64,000 bases of DNA from Oscillospiraceae bacterium (GTDB taxonomy: Bacteria; Bacillota; Clostridia; Oscillospirales; Acutalibacteraceae): the NCBI GenBank assembly GCA_902802375.1, contig CADCLS010000005.1:114765-178764 (forward strand), written 5' to 3'. The translations under genes and the position numbers were made by a program. The notes under the pieces were generated by a model that was not told the origin of the DNA, did not search any database, and worked only from the letters and a program-made list of their open reading frames with translations. Within the stretch, counting starts at the first letter, position 1, and every line of letters begins with the position of its first letter. Of this stretch, positions 63,899 to 64,000 are shown piece by piece.

Positions 63899-64000
63899 GT
63901 GAAAGAAAAAGACATAAATAGTTTAGACCATACAAGCTGGAGATGTCAATACCATATTGTGTTCGCTCCCAAGTATCGTAGACAGGTAATATACCGAGAA
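63899..64000 (+). CDS. tnpA: IS200/IS605-family Y1 transposase TnpA, partial
   Basis: Only the first 34 codons are inside the window: (GTG start) KEKDINSLDHTSWRCQYHIVFAPKYRRQ. The WRCQYHIVFAPKYRR stretch is diagnostic of TnpA, a single-strand transposase using one catalytic tyrosine. AAGGAGG lies eight bases before the GTG. The HUH motif and the tyrosine lie beyond the edge. Confidence 0.92.
   Translation, partial: MKEKDINSLDHTSWRCQYHIVFAPKYRRQVIYRE

Larger units (their letters stand above)
63765..64000 (+). mobile_element. IS200/IS605-family element, left part only
   Basis: The left region has a subterminal hairpin and, 108 bases later, a Y1 transposase gene cut by the window edge. Such elements end in hairpins and not in inverted repeats. 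The exact left tip is not identified. It lies within 30 bases of the recombinase terminator. Confidence 0.8.

Overview
The window looks like a chromosomal segment of a gut-type Clostridia (Bacillota), most likely a member of the Oscillospirales/Ruminococcaceae. That placement is an inference from gene content and order: hprK, ROK glucokinase, murB, rapZ, whiA, dnaE and pfkA lie together, with RNase Y, a class B sortase, strong AAGGAGG ribosome binding sites, frequent TTG starts and many near-consensus TTGACA/TATAAT promoters. No taxonomic marker gene is fully present.

Region 1 (1-26.7 kb) is housekeeping. It holds grpE-dnaK (minus strand; dnaK cut by the window edge) with two CtsR-like boxes flanking the promoter, a divergent FkbM-type methyltransferase with a predicted leaderless start, and rny behind a structured leader. 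A minus-strand operon ychF-alr-glpK-lipase follows, then the plus-strand run hprK-glcK-murB-rapZ-whiA-dnaE, pfkA, and serS-sortase B-pth-mfd, and a PrsA/SurA-like lipoprotein. yvcK, often found between rapZ and whiA, is absent.

Region 2 (26.7-32.4 kb) has a GH13 neopullulanase-like enzyme followed by a membrane PP2C phosphatase. This overlaps a three-domain STAS / APH-like kinase / HATPase fusion. Together they look like an RsbU-RsbV-RsbW partner switch packed into two genes, with no sigma factor beside them. A decayed tRNA locus follows (tRNA-Ala(GGC) without its 5' end).

Region 3 (32.4-57.1 kb) is an exopolysaccharide/capsule locus embedded in cyclic-di-GMP genes. Precursor genes (UDP-glucuronate epimerase and a UDP-glucose dehydrogenase fused to an XRE-type HTH domain), an initiating sugar transferase, glycosyltransferases, Wzx, Wzy, a TagF-like enzyme, a pyruvyl transferase and an acetyltransferase point to an acidic, decorated polymer. 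Two Wzz/CpsC-like proteins close the run, and the second carries a cytosolic degenerate GGDEF domain. A GGDEF-PAS-GGDEF-EAL protein, a canonical GGDEF protein and an HD-GYP protein surround the locus. No tyrosine kinase of the CpsD/EpsB type is present. The working hypothesis is that c-di-GMP, sensed on Wzz itself, replaces tyrosine phosphorylation in controlling this polymer.

Region 4 (57.1-64 kb) is accessory DNA. It has a hidden N-terminal fragment of a tyrosine recombinase running into an Hpt domain, an unknown HTH protein, and a mobilizable element (AT-hook protein, candidate oriT, MobC, relaxase, ParB-like protein, small TnpW-like protein, large serine recombinase). The relaxase lacks a standard start codon, apparently because one base change also altered the overlapping mobC. 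An IS200/IS605-type element begins at the right edge.
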